9,078 nt of DNA from Bradyrhizobium sp. (GCA_028290305.1 JAQGKC010000460.1:1-9078); one strand, 5' to 3'. Numbered from the stretch's first letter, positions 1 through 6,240 are shown. Numbers and translations are program-made. The notes: a model not told the origin generated them from the sequence alone.

Positions 1-157
1 AGACCATGATGGCCAAGCCGTGGGCGAAGGCAATCGCGACGATACCGGGCAGGCCGACACCTTCGCCGACCACGGCTGCGGTGCCGGCGCCGATGAACAC
101 GAACGCGAAGGTGCCGATGAACTCCGCAAGGAGCTTGGGTGCAAGAGAGTTTGGCAT
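1..157 (-). CDS. MIP/aquaporin family channel, N-terminal part (cut by window edge)
   Basis: Only the first 52 codons are in the window. They start at ATG 157-155 with a GGAG ribosome site at 168-165, 7 nt upstream. The peptide begins MPNSLAPKLLAEFIGTFAFV. The AEFIGTF signature of helix 1 (about residues 9-30) and the start of a second hydrophobic helix with an AFAHGLAI stretch (about 37-52) are typical of major intrinsic proteins, where an NPA loop would follow beyond the edge. Members are inner-membrane tetramers that pass water, glycerol or other small neutral solutes, and some pass H2O2. The selectivity filter is outside the window, so the substrate cannot be told. The gene follows the catalase on the same strand after a 125-bp gap with no clear terminator. 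That gap holds a small hairpin at 195-210 (GGCGCG stem, 4-nt loop) without a T-tract. Confidence 0.85.
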   Translation of the reverse strand, partial: MPNSLAPKLLAEFIGTFAFVFIGAGTAAVVGEGVGLPGIVAIAFAHGLAIMV

Positions 158-282
158 TGTTGATCTCCAGGAATGGGCTCGCATCGTTCTGCTCGGCGCG
201 ATCACGCGCCAAGGAACAATACGTTGGTTGGGGGTGGGCCGACGGCACCGGAGAGCGCCGCCGGCCAGCGAAGCGAGCGGGC

Positions 283-1791
283 CTACTCCGCGGCGATCGT
301 CTGCGGTCTGAAATCGATGCCCAGCGCCTTCGCGACGCCCGCGCCGTAGGCGGGATCGGCCTTGGCGCAATTGCCGATATGACGCTCCTGAATGTGCTTC
401 GCAGCGCCGCCGACCTGGCGAGCCGTATTGTCGAACAGCGTCTGCTGCTGGGCAGGAGTCATCTTGCGAAAAAGGTCGCCCGGCTGCTGGTAGTGATCGT
501 CGTCGATACGATGGTCCCAATGTGCCGCCGCGCCTTCGATCTCCAACGGCGGCTCGTTGAGCTGCGGCTGATCGGTCCACTCGCCGCGGCTGTTGGGGAA
601 GTAGGTCGGAGTTCCGCCGAGATTGCCGTCAGTCCGCATTGCGCCGTCACGGTGATAGCTGTGGAACGGGCATTTCGGTGCGTTGACTGGGATGTGGTGG
701 TGATTGACCCCCAGGCGATAGCGCTGCGCATCTCCATAGGAGAAGAGGCGCGCCTGCAGCATCTTGTCGGGCGAATAGCTGATGCCCGGCACGATGTTGG
801 CAGGTGAAAACGCCGCCTGTTCGACTTCGGCGAAGACGTTTTCGGGGTTCCGGTTGAGCTCAAAATATCCGACTTCGATAAGTGGGAAGTCGCCCTTTGG
901 CCAGACCTTGGTCAGGTCGAAGGGGTTGAAGGGGAAAGCCTTCGCCTGAGCGTCCGTCATCACCTGGATGAACAGCGTCCAGCGTGGGAAATTGCCGGCC
1001 TCGATATTTTCGAACAAATCCCGTTGATGGGTCTCGCGGTCCTTGCCAACGAGCGCCTCGGCTTCCGCGTCCGTCAGGTTCTGAATGCCCTGCTGGGTAC
1101 GGAAGTGAAACTTCACCCAGGTGCGTTCGTTGTTCGCGTTTATGAAGCTGTAGGTATGGCTGCCGAAACCATGCATATGGCGGAAACTCCTTGGAATACC
1201 GCGTTCGCTCATCACAATCGTGACCTGATGCAGAGCTTCGGGCAGCAGCGTCCAGAAGTCCCAGTTGTTATCGGCGCTGCGCATACCGGTTCGCGGATCA
1301 CGCTTGATGGCGTGGTTGAGATCAGGGAACCGGAGCGGGTCGCGGAAGAAAAACACCGGCGTATTATTGCCGACGACGTCCCAGTTACCCTCCTCGGTGT
1401 AGAACTTCAGCGCGAAGCCGCGAATATCGCGCTCGGCGTCAGCGGCGCCGCGCTCGCCTGCGACGGTGGAGAAGCGGGCGAACATCGGGGTCTGTTTACC
1501 GATCTCGGAAAAGATCTTGGCCTTGGTGTAGCGCGAGATGTCGTGCGTCACAGTGAAGGTTCCGTGGGCGCCGGAGCCCTTTGCATGCATGCGGCGCTCA
1601 GGGATCACTTCACGGTGGAAATGAGCCAATTTTTCGATAAGCCACACGTCCTGTAAAAGCGCCGGCCCTCGCGGCCCGGCTGTCTGAATGTTGAGATTGT
1701 CCGTGACGGGCGTACCTGACGCATGGGACAGCGGCGGACGTTTGGAATTATCGCTCATTGAATTGCTCGTAGGTGTAGGGCGTTTGGCCAC
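283..1791 (-). CDS. katA: monofunctional heme catalase (small-subunit type)
   Basis: Converts 2 H2O2 to water and O2 with heme b, in the cytoplasm. From GTG 1791 the protein is 502 residues, the usual size of small-subunit catalases. Key residues align without gaps to the bovine enzyme: distal His69 (in RMHAKGSG), Asn142 (in [12 protein letters not shown]), and Arg348 and heme-ligand Tyr352 (in [14 protein letters not shown]), with spacings of 73 and 283 residues as in bovine H75/N148/Y358. The [10 protein letters not shown] core is intact. There is no large-subunit C-terminal flavodoxin-like domain. I chose GTG 1791-1789 because AGGAG ends 6 nt before it. An in-frame ATG at 1758 ([10 protein letters not shown], 491 residues) has only a weak GAG site, and an upstream in-frame TTG at 1830 is less likely. 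Stop TAG is at 285-283. The gene lies 211 bp downstream of hemA on the same strand and just before an aquaporin-like gene. It could also be named katE by some pipelines, since the small-subunit fold does not fix the symbol. Confidence 0.95.
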   Translation of the reverse strand: MAKRPTPTSNSMSDNSKRPPLSHASGTPVTDNLNIQTAGPRGPALLQDVWLIEKLAHFHREVIPERRMHAKGSGAHGTFTVTHDISRYTKAKIFSEIGKQTPMFARFSTVAGERGAADAERDIRGFALKFYTEEGNWDVVGNNTPVFFFRDPLRFPDLNHAIKRDPRTGMRSADNNWDFWTLLPEALHQVTIVMSERGIPRSFRHMHGFGSHTYSFINANNERTWVKFHFRTQQGIQNLTDAEAEALVGKDRETHQRDLFENIEAGNFPRWTLFIQVMTDAQAKAFPFNPFDLTKVWPKGDFPLIEVGYFELNRNPENVFAEVEQAAFSPANIVPGISYSPDKMLQARLFSYGDAQRYRLGVNHHHIPVNAPKCPFHSYHRDGAMRTDGNLGGTPTYFPNSRGEWTDQPQLNEPPLEIEGAAAHWDHRIDDDHYQQPGDLFRKMTPAQQQTLFDNTARQVGGAAKHIQERHIGNCAKADPAYGAGVAKALGIDFRPQTIAAE

Positions 1792-1938
1792 GGATTGCTC
1801 CTGTATTGCGAGACGTTGAGATCCCGGCAAACGCAGACCGCTTTGCGGCAGCGTTACTCTTGCTTTCGCAACGTCGTCTGTAGACAGAATTGCGGTTGCG
1901 AGAAACCGGGCGTGTACGGAAATGTATGCATCCGCTTC

Positions 1939-1960
1939 GCAATGGTTTTGGTTCTATTGC
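1939..1960 (-). promoter_or_regulatory. inverted repeat upstream of catalase (candidate operator)
   Basis: GCAAT and ATTGC arms flank a 12-nt AC-rich core (minus strand AGAACCAAAACC) in the 211-bp gap between hemA and the catalase gene, about 150 bp upstream of the chosen catalase start. The spacing would suit a LysR-type or other dimeric regulator. The inner ATAG/CTAT elements of a standard OxyR site are not both present, so assigning it to OxyR would be a guess. No convincing -35/-10 pair could be fixed by eye. Confidence 0.25.
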
Positions 1961-2002
1961 TGTGATTGCAGCGGTTTTGCTTCAATCTTCAGAAGCCGGA
2001 AG

Positions 2003-3232
2003 TTATTCAGCTGCCGCTGCCCAGCGCTTCAGTGGAAGCCCGAGCCTTGCCCACACCTCCACGAGGGCCTTGGCGAGGGCATCCGTGAGGGCATCGTCGT
2101 GGTAGGGGCTTGGCGTGATCCGCAGCCGCTCCATTCCGCGCGGTACGGTAGGATAATTGATCGGCTGGATGTAAATGCCGTGCTCCGTGAGCAACAGTTC
2201 GCTCGCCGCCTTGCACCTCTGCGGATCGCCAACCAGGACCGGCACGATGTGGGTGTCGCTCGGCATCACCGGCAGCCCGGCGGCGTTGAGTACGGCTTTG
2301 ACCCGCGCAGCTCGTTCCTGATGTCGCTCGCGTTCCCAATTCGACGCTTTCAAGTGACGGATGGCGGCGATGGCAGCAGCGCAAATCGGCGGCGGCAAAG
2401 CGGTCGTAAAGATGAAGCCCGGCGCATACGAGCGCACCGCGTCGATCAGGGTGCTGTTCCCCGCAATGTATCCGCCCATGCAGCCGAATGCCTTGGCGAG
2501 CGTGCCTTCCAGCACGTCAATCCGGTCCATCACGCCGTCGCGCTCCGCCGCGCCGGCGCCACGTGCGCCGTACATGCCGACGGCGTGCACCTCGTCTGCA
2601 TAAGTCATGGCGCCATAACGTTCAGCGAGATCGCAGATGCAATCCATCGGCGCCACGTCGCCATCCATGGAATAGACGGTCTCGAATACGATCAGCTTCG
2701 GCCGATCCCGTCCAGCCGCCTTCAGCAATCGTTCGAGATGATCGACGTCGTTGTGGCGCCAGATCTGCTTCTCGCAACTGGATTGGCGCACGCCTTCGAT
2801 CATCGAATTGTGGTTGAGTTCATCTGACAGGACCAGGCAGTCCGGAATCAGCTTGGCGATGGTCGCGATTCCGGTCTGGTTCGACACATAGCCTGAAGTA
2901 AAAACGAGTGCCGCTTGCTTGCGATGCAAATCGGCGAGTTCATGCTCCAACTCGACCAGCGGATGATTGGTCCCAGCGATGTTTCGGGTGCCGCCGGCCC
3001 CGGCGCCAAGGCGGGCTGCCGTGGTCGCCATGGCCTCAATCACCTTCGGGTGCTGGCCCATCCCGAGATAATCGTTCGAGCACCAGATCACCACCTCGCG
3101 CCGACCGCCTGGAGAGTGCCAGATGGCGTGCGGGAAGCGACCAACGATGCGCTCAAGATCCGCGAAGACGCGATAGCGCTGCTCATTCCTCAGCCGGCCC
3201 AAGGCGGTGGCGAAAAACGTGTCATAGTTCAT
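2003..3232 (-). CDS. hemA: 5-aminolevulinate synthase
   Basis: PLP-dependent condensation of glycine with succinyl-CoA to 5-aminolevulinate, the first and rate-setting step of heme synthesis in alphaproteobacteria (Shemin pathway). The acts-in-cytoplasm, homodimeric 409-residue protein is the normal family length. Visible motifs in order are [12 protein letters not shown] (about 51-62), [15 protein letters not shown] (78-92), the [11 protein letters not shown] stretch (137-147), [11 protein letters not shown] (212-222, Asp213 and His216 contacting PLP), and EGTLAKAFG with the Schiff-base Lys247. The C-terminal domain has QPINYPTV and RLRITPSP. The start at ATG 3232 has GGAG 6 nt upstream and gives the standard N-terminus ([15 protein letters not shown]). 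An in-frame ATG at 3343 would add 37 atypical residues and lacks a ribosome site. Stop TAA is at 2005-2003. It sits upstream of a heme catalase on the same strand. Bradyrhizobia can carry more than one hemA, and one window cannot show whether this is the main copy. Confidence 0.97.
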   Translation of the reverse strand: MNYDTFFATALGRLRNEQRYRVFADLERIVGRFPHAIWHSPGGRREVVIWCSNDYLGMGQHPKVIEAMATTAARLGAGAGGTRNIAGTNHPLVELEHELADLHRKQAALVFTSGYVSNQTGIATIAKLIPDCLVLSDELNHNSMIEGVRQSSCEKQIWRHNDVDHLERLLKAAGRDRPKLIVFETVYSMDGDVAPMDCICDLAERYGAMTYADEVHAVGMYGARGAGAAERDGVMDRIDVLEGTLAKAFGCMGGYIAGNSTLIDAVRSYAPGFIFTTALPPPICAAAIAAIRHLKASNWERERHQERAARVKAVLNAAGLPVMPSDTHIVPVLVGDPQRCKAASELLLTEHGIYIQPINYPTVPRGMERLRITPSPYHDDALTDALAKALVEVWARLGLPLKRWAAAAE

Positions 3233-3240
3233 GCAAGTCT

Positions 3241-3270
3241 CCAAAGCGGACGCGCCAGCGGACCCTTTGG
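3241..3270 (-). promoter_or_regulatory. hairpin touching the hemA ribosome-binding site
   Basis: In the minus-strand leader, CCAAAG and CTTTGG form a perfect 6-bp inverted repeat with an 18-nt loop. The distal arm runs into the Shine-Dalgarno GGAG (plus positions 3239-3242), so two of its four bases are in the stem. The loop also contains a direct repeat of GTCCGCT (plus AGCGGAC at 3245-3251 and 3257-3263). Folding could reduce hemA translation. The stem is short and weak, so a control role is inference only. Confidence 0.3.
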
Positions 3271-3310
3271 ACAGAACTTTATCCGTCCGACTGGAAACGA
3301 CTTTATCTGT
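3269..3310 (-). promoter_or_regulatory. repeated ACTTTATC(C/T)GT boxes upstream of hemA (candidate operators)
   Basis: Two 11-bp boxes read ACTTTATCCGT at 3276-3286 and ACTTTATCTGT at 3300-3310, 24 bp start to start, with one mismatch. The first box lies within an imperfect 20-bp palindrome at 3269-3288 (GGACAGA on one arm, TCCGTCC on the other, one mismatch over 7). They lie 37-78 bp upstream of the hemA start codon. Paired palindromic boxes at this spacing resemble sites for a dimeric repressor, for example of the TetR family. No regulator gene is in the window and the factor is unknown. Confidence 0.4.
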
Positions 3311-3328
3311 ATTGCTGCGATGGGGCCC

Positions 3329-3350
3329 GCTTTGCCCCAACATGCAAAGC
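3329..3350 (-). promoter_or_regulatory. 7-8-7 perfect inverted repeat in hemA upstream region
   Basis: GCTTTGC at 3329-3335 and GCAAAGC at 3344-3350 are exact inverted copies around an 8-nt spacer, about 100 bp upstream of the hemA start. It is not followed by a T-tract on either strand, so it is a poor terminator for the upstream small gene that ends at 3472. It is better read as a possible binding site. The sequence does not match an FNR/FixK box. Confidence 0.35.
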
Positions 3351-3471
3351 TGCGCTCGTGCAAATATCGGCAGTATGGTCCAGCCGTCGGCATGCGTCGT
3401 TTATCCAGAGAATCGTCGTCCGCCCATGTTCGCGCCGCCGTGTGGGGCTGACGTTAAGTTAAGATGGCTAT

Positions 3472-3660
3472 TCATGATGCTCTCGCATGATTTTCGAGAG
3501 CCATGATGGCCTTTTGGCAGTGATCGGCGTAGCAATCATGGTCGCAGTAGGAGAGCCGCGTCCCGATTTCGCGCAGATAGCTCGCCCCGATTGGCTCACA
3601 ACACAGCACACAGAAAGATTGCGGGCAGGGTGTCCTGCCATTCACCAATATGAATCTCAT
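3472..3660 (-). CDS. 62-residue Cys-rich zinc-finger-like protein, unknown function
   Basis: The gene starts at ATG 3660 with a strong GGGAGG site 6 nt upstream and ends at TGA 3474-3472. The start overlaps the stop of the preceding exported-protein gene as ATGA, which suggests translational coupling. The protein has seven cysteines: C12, C17, C20, C21, C39, C43 and C48. The core pattern C17-x2-C20 ... C39-x3-C43, with a YLREIGTRLSYC stretch between, looks like a small treble-clef or FCS-like zinc site. There is no signal peptide or membrane helix, so it is probably cytosolic. The same CX2C...CX3C spacing recurs in the 61-residue protein at 4314-4129, so the two may be distant relatives. I recall similar short hypothetical proteins in Bradyrhizobium but know no function. 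Metal binding is inferred from the cysteines. Confidence 0.75.
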   Translation of the reverse strand: MRFILVNGRTPCPQSFCVLCCEPIGASYLREIGTRLSYCDHDCYADHCQKAIMALENHARAS

Positions 3661-4058
3661 GTGGCGCCTCCCAATGCGAAGCAGAACACGGTATCGGATG
3701 GGTGGAAGACACTGGGTGGAGGCGCGCAGAGGTGGTTTCTGCCATCGGGATTGTCGCGATTCCGCTCTACCTTTTGAGGCGGAACGGGGATGTACTTCCC
3801 ATCTTCTCTGCGTTTTGCGTAGATCTCGCCGTCAACGTACTTGATTTCAGTTGGGTAACAGTCTGCCTCATTGCAACAGCTAACGGAAGGATTGTCGGGC
3901 ATGTGCCATTTTGAATAAAACCTTTCATGCAGGAGCCGATCCTGTGGAGGATGGTGGTGCAACGCACCCTGGCTTGGTCCATCTTGTTGCGCTTGGACTC
4001 GCGTCGCCAATAGGCAACAAAGACAGCTCCATAAGAGGAGTTTGCATTGAAGGTTCAT
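3657..4058 (-). CDS. small exported Cys-containing protein, unknown function
   Basis: 133 residues from ATG 4058 (AGG about 9 nt upstream) to TGA 3659-3657. Residues 1-24 form a Sec signal peptide: a Lys at position 6, a Leu/Cys-rich core, and a probable cut after VQA. The mature part is about 109 residues. It has His34-His36, a MPDNPSVSCCNEADC block (C61, C62, C67), an IPVPPQKVERN-type strand, an NPDGRNHLC block (C111) and a closing VFCFALGGAT (C126). Five mature cysteines in the periplasm suggest disulfides. I recognise the CC...C / PDGR.H.C / FCF pattern from short exported rhizobial proteins but know no activity. Its stop overlaps the start of the next gene (ATGA). A broken paralogue lies about 800 bp upstream at 4472-4650, so the gene belongs to a locally duplicated family. 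Confidence 0.75.
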   Translation of the reverse strand: MNLQCKLLLWSCLCCLLATRVQAQQDGPSQGALHHHPPQDRLLHERFYSKWHMPDNPSVSCCNEADCYPTEIKYVDGEIYAKRREDGKYIPVPPQKVERNRDNPDGRNHLCAPPPSVFHPSDTVFCFALGGAT

Positions 4059-4112
4059 TGCGCAGCCTACTTGTTTCGAAATCCTAAACTGCGGGAAATT
4101 TCCGCATGACTC

Positions 4113-4475
4113 TCACTGCAACTGTTTGTCAGGCAGCTTGAAGTCGCAGTAACCATCTGCGGTCGCCCTTCTGGCGGGCCTTGAAGCGATCAGCGCATTT
4201 CTTTGAACAGAGGGCGGTTCGCCAGGAGTAGTGGCGGATGAGACCAAACTTTCCGTCACAGATGGCGCATCGCTTCGCTGCGTTAATCCGAAGATTTTGG
4301 GGACCGTTGAGCATTTTCGCCTCCTGTGGGCTTCGCGTGGGTAGGGCCTGGTGCGCATAGGAACCCTTTGTTCGCCGTCGCACTTTGCGCACGCGTGAAG
4401 TGCGGCTTCTGGATCGTAGTGGCCTGTCAAGTCTCGCGGCGTATAGGGACACCGCGCACAGAGTTTGACTTTCAT
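4113..4475 (-). CDS. CxxC-pair small ORF, unknown function (tail overlaps a second gene)
   Basis: Open from ATG 4475 to 4113, 120 codons, with an excellent GGAGG site 6 nt upstream. The ATG overlaps the stop of the broken exported-protein remnant as ATGA, mirroring the arrangement at 3660. The first 40 or so residues look genuine: C6-x2-C9 and C29-x2-C32 (LCARCPYTP ... HACAKCDGE) could hold one zinc ion. From about residue 54 on, the frame runs through the 61-residue gene at 4314-4129 in another frame. There it is a Ser/Thr/Arg/Ala-rich tail without recognisable motifs, as expected of out-of-frame reading. The functional protein may therefore be just the N-terminal zinc-ribbon part, with an accidental tail. 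No membrane segment is visible. Confidence 0.55.
   Translation of the reverse strand: MKVKLCARCPYTPRDLTGHYDPEAALHACAKCDGEQRVPMRTRPYPREAHRRRKCSTVPKIFGLTQRSDAPSVTESLVSSATTPGEPPSVQRNALIASRPARRATADGYCDFKLPDKQLQ
4129..4314 (-). CDS. 61-residue zinc-finger-like protein, unknown function
   Basis: Starts at ATG 4314 with a near-ideal AGGAGG site 5 nt upstream and ends at 4129. It lies wholly within the 4475-4113 frame but in another register. The protein is basic and has a clear C16-x2-C19 ... C36-x3-C40 array (RCAICDGKFGL, then ALCSKKCADRF) with a YSWR turn between. This is the pattern of a small treble-clef zinc site with a following basic helix, which could bind nucleic acid or a partner. The spacing resembles the 62-residue protein at 3660-3472. 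The strong ribosome site and the motif make this the more believable of the two overlapping frames. Function is unknown to me. Confidence 0.72.
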   Translation of the reverse strand: MLNGPQNLRINAAKRCAICDGKFGLIRHYSWRTALCSKKCADRFKARQKGDRRWLLRLQAA

Positions 4476-4650
4476 GTGCCGCCTCCGAAGGCGAAGCAGT
4501 AGATTTCTTCGCCGTCATAAGTGTCGTTTGTCGGCAGGGCGCATACGCGATTCCGACCGTCGGGATTTCGCAGTTGCGCTCAATCTTTTTGGCCGGGATC
4601 GCGGACATTTTGCCAGCTGCAATCCACTCCTTCAGATTAGTATCGAGAGT
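4472..4650 (-). pseudogene. frameshifted paralogue of the exported Cys protein (C-terminal remnant)
   Basis: Reading leftwards, one frame gives GKMSAIPAKKIERN and the next gives NPDGRNRVCALP followed by EEIYCFAFGGGT and a TGA at 4474-4472. Together these match the C-terminal half of the protein at 4058-3657 (GKYIPVPPQKVERN, NPDGRNHLCAPP, VFCFALGGAT). The frame changes near 4567/4568. There the intact gene has GCGACAATCCCGA on the coding strand and this copy has GCGAAATCCCGA, which is one base fewer. No match to the signal peptide or the CC...C block was found further upstream, so the copy is also truncated at its 5' end. The left end is firm; the right end (about 4650) is an estimate. Its stop overlaps the next ATG as ATGA, as in the intact copy. 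Confidence 0.7.
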
Positions 4651-4756
4651 AATGATTGAGATCGAGCGTTCAATTGTACGTGGGTAAGTGTCCGATATCG
4701 AAAGGAATCGGAAAGTTATACGGAGGTTTATGGTGTTTGCCTTTTGCATCCCATCT

Positions 4757-4850
4757 TTCTCCAAGGTTTTCACCAAGATTTTCTCCAAGACTTTCTCCAA
4801 GACTTTCTCCAAGACTTTCTCCAAGTCTTTCTCCAAGTCTTTCCAAGTTT
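4757..4850. repeat. 12-bp tandem repeat, 7 full units plus a partial
   Basis: Units of TTCTCCAAGACT (plus strand) start at 4757, 4769, 4781, 4793, 4805, 4817 and 4829, followed by a 10-nt partial at 4841-4850. Units 3-5 are identical, and 6-7 share a change to AAGTCT. The outer units vary more (AAGGTT, a TTCACC variant). The 12-bp period keeps frames open on both strands (plus FSKT repeats, minus LEKV repeats), but no recognised gene spans it. It lies 27 bp past the stop of the sulfite-oxidase-like gene. It is neither palindromic nor CRISPR-like, as there are no spacers. Confidence 0.9.
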
Positions 4851-4876
4851 TCGGGGTGCTCGGTGTGGCCAGCAAT

Positions 4877-5980
4877 TCAAAGCGCGGTTACAAAGATCTC
4901 AATTGGCAACGGGTGATCGATCACATAGCTGCCAAAATTTGGATTGTGACTATGCGGCTGGGCACGTTGGTCCGCTCCCCTCGCACGTGCCATCAGCGTA
5001 TAGCGGCCCGGCTGCATCGGCGTGATCCAATCATATTTCCAGCGGCGCCATGCGTGCCGGTTTACTGGGTCGAGGAAATCGCCCTGAGTCCACGACGCGC
5101 CTCCATCAAGGCTGATCCAGATCTCGGTGACATCAGTGCTCCCCGCCCAAGCTGCACCGAAAATGGTATAGGGGCGATTGGGTTCGAGCCTCTCGTACAC
5201 ACGGGGGCGTGCGATCTGGGACTTCAGTTTCATCTCCGCGAGCGGCCGGCGAATTGGCACTCCCGCGGAATCGTCCCAATAGCCGTAGTCCGACGTCTGC
5301 CAGTAGCCCTGGAAGGGTTGCGTGGTCGCAACAATGTTGGTCAGCCACTTCACCGACGCCATGCCGTAATGTCCCGGCACAATGACGCGCAGCGGATAGC
5401 CATGATCGGGCGTCAGATATTGCCCGTTCATCTGGTAGGCGATCAGCACATCGGACTCCATCGCCCGCGTCCTCGAGATGCTACGGACATAGGAGATTGG
5501 ACCCGGCGGCTTCGGCTCCTCCTTCGGTATGCCGCGATCAGCGCCTTCCAGAACTATCTCGCACACATCATCGGCCAGTCCGGCGGACTCCAGCAGCACG
5601 GAAAGTGGAACACCGGTCCATTCAGCATTACCGACCGCCCCGAGCTCCCATTGTGCGCCCGGTACCGGCGGCACCAGGAATACCCGGCTGTTGCCAGCGC
5701 ATTCCAGGGTGGCGATGCATGTCCGCGAAGGCATGGCGCGGATATTGGCGTAACTCAGGCTTAGTTCGCTACGCACTGCACCCTCTACCGACAGCCGATA
5801 GGCCGCAGGATCCAGCTCCGGCGTAGGGAAATGACTGCGTATGTAGAACCGATCGGCCGGCGTGATGAAATCACCGAGCTGATCGAATGGCATTTCGAGA
5901 TTGTTCGGATCTTTTTGTCGAATGATCAGACCAACGGGGAGCGCAGCTGTACCGGACCAATTTTCGGATTTCATATCCAT
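4877..5980 (-). CDS. sulfite-oxidase-family molybdopterin oxidoreductase, cytosolic
   Basis: 367 residues with the two domains of the sulfite oxidase family. The Mo-cofactor domain spans about 25-225: TLECAGNSR holds the Mo-ligand Cys94, and HGYPLRVIVPGHYGMASVKW (193-212) holds the cofactor-contact His, Arg and Lys residues. The C-terminal Mo-co dimerisation domain (about 245-365) includes VTEIWISLDGG and WRRWKYDW. ATG 5980 has GGGAG 7 nt upstream; a second in-frame ATG two codons later is less well placed. Stop TGA is at 4879-4877. There is no Tat or Sec signal, unlike periplasmic SorA/SorT or YedY/MsrP, and no cytochrome b5 domain as in animal enzymes, so it probably works in the cytosol. 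No cytochrome partner gene is in the window. Sulfite is the likely substrate, but family members differ and the electron acceptor is unknown. Confidence 0.9.
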   Translation of the reverse strand: MDMKSENWSGTAALPVGLIIRQKDPNNLEMPFDQLGDFITPADRFYIRSHFPTPELDPAAYRLSVEGAVRSELSLSYANIRAMPSRTCIATLECAGNSRVFLVPPVPGAQWELGAVGNAEWTGVPLSVLLESAGLADDVCEIVLEGADRGIPKEEPKPPGPISYVRSISRTRAMESDVLIAYQMNGQYLTPDHGYPLRVIVPGHYGMASVKWLTNIVATTQPFQGYWQTSDYGYWDDSAGVPIRRPLAEMKLKSQIARPRVYERLEPNRPYTIFGAAWAGSTDVTEIWISLDGGASWTQGDFLDPVNRHAWRRWKYDWITPMQPGRYTLMARARGADQRAQPHSHNPNFGSYVIDHPLPIEIFVTAL

Positions 5981-6080
5981 AGCGTTCTCCCATCGGGATT
6001 TGGACTGGAATCACGTGCCGCCAAGATCAAAGCACCGCGAGAATGTCTTTAACCAAGAGACGTCCTTGCAAATTCCGGAT

Positions 6081-6094
6081 CGCTTTCGAAAGCG
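6081..6094. promoter_or_regulatory. perfect 14-bp palindrome upstream of the molybdoenzyme gene
   Basis: CGCTTTCGAAAGCG is an exact palindrome, 101-114 bp upstream of the ATG at 5980. It is in the right place for an operator on the leftward promoter. It has no spacer, so as RNA it would not fold well, which favours a DNA-binding role. The regulator is unknown. Confidence 0.35.
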
Positions 6095-6240
6095 GGTGCT
6101 ACGAAATTAGGTGGGGGCTGAGTAGAGAGCCATTAAATTGGGGTTTAAAAATTCACTTCGAATTGAGGCGGGATGCCGAGGGCGCGGCGCCATAACGCAC
6201 CTCTCAGCGTCACAAGCCGGCGAGGGTCCATAATCGAGCC

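Noticed and set aside
139..807. Long plus-strand open frame opposite the catalase gene
   Set aside because: It is antisense to a gene with intact catalytic motifs. The peptide has no recognisable domain and is Arg/Ala-rich, as expected of reverse-strand reading in GC-rich DNA.
1922..2827. 301-codon plus-strand open frame opposite hemA
   Set aside because: Fully antisense to hemA, which has all ALA synthase motifs. No motif or ribosome site supports the antisense frame.
4090..4106. TGCGG/CCGCA inverted repeat after the 61-residue gene, considered as a terminator
   Set aside because: The stem is only 5 bp and no T-tract follows on the leftward strand, so it is too weak to call.
4757..4850. 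Repeat array considered as a CRISPR
   Set aside because: Units are 12 bp and directly adjacent with no spacers, and no cas gene is near.
4315..4875. One long minus-strand frame joining the LEKV repeat region, the remnant and the zinc-finger gene (TTG start near 4875)
   Set aside because: The sections do not belong together. Residues matching the exported paralogue change frame inside it, and the zinc-finger part has its own strong ribosome site at 4314. It is an accidental read-through frame.
4913..4924. GTGATCGATCAC palindrome
   Set aside because: It lies within the coding end of the molybdoenzyme gene and simply encodes Val-Ile-Asp-His. Its position does not suit a promoter operator.
4688..5764. 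358-codon plus-strand open frame across the tandem repeat and the molybdoenzyme gene
   Set aside because: It is open because the 12-bp repeat has no stops and the rest is antisense to a conserved gene. No domain is visible after the FSKT repeats.
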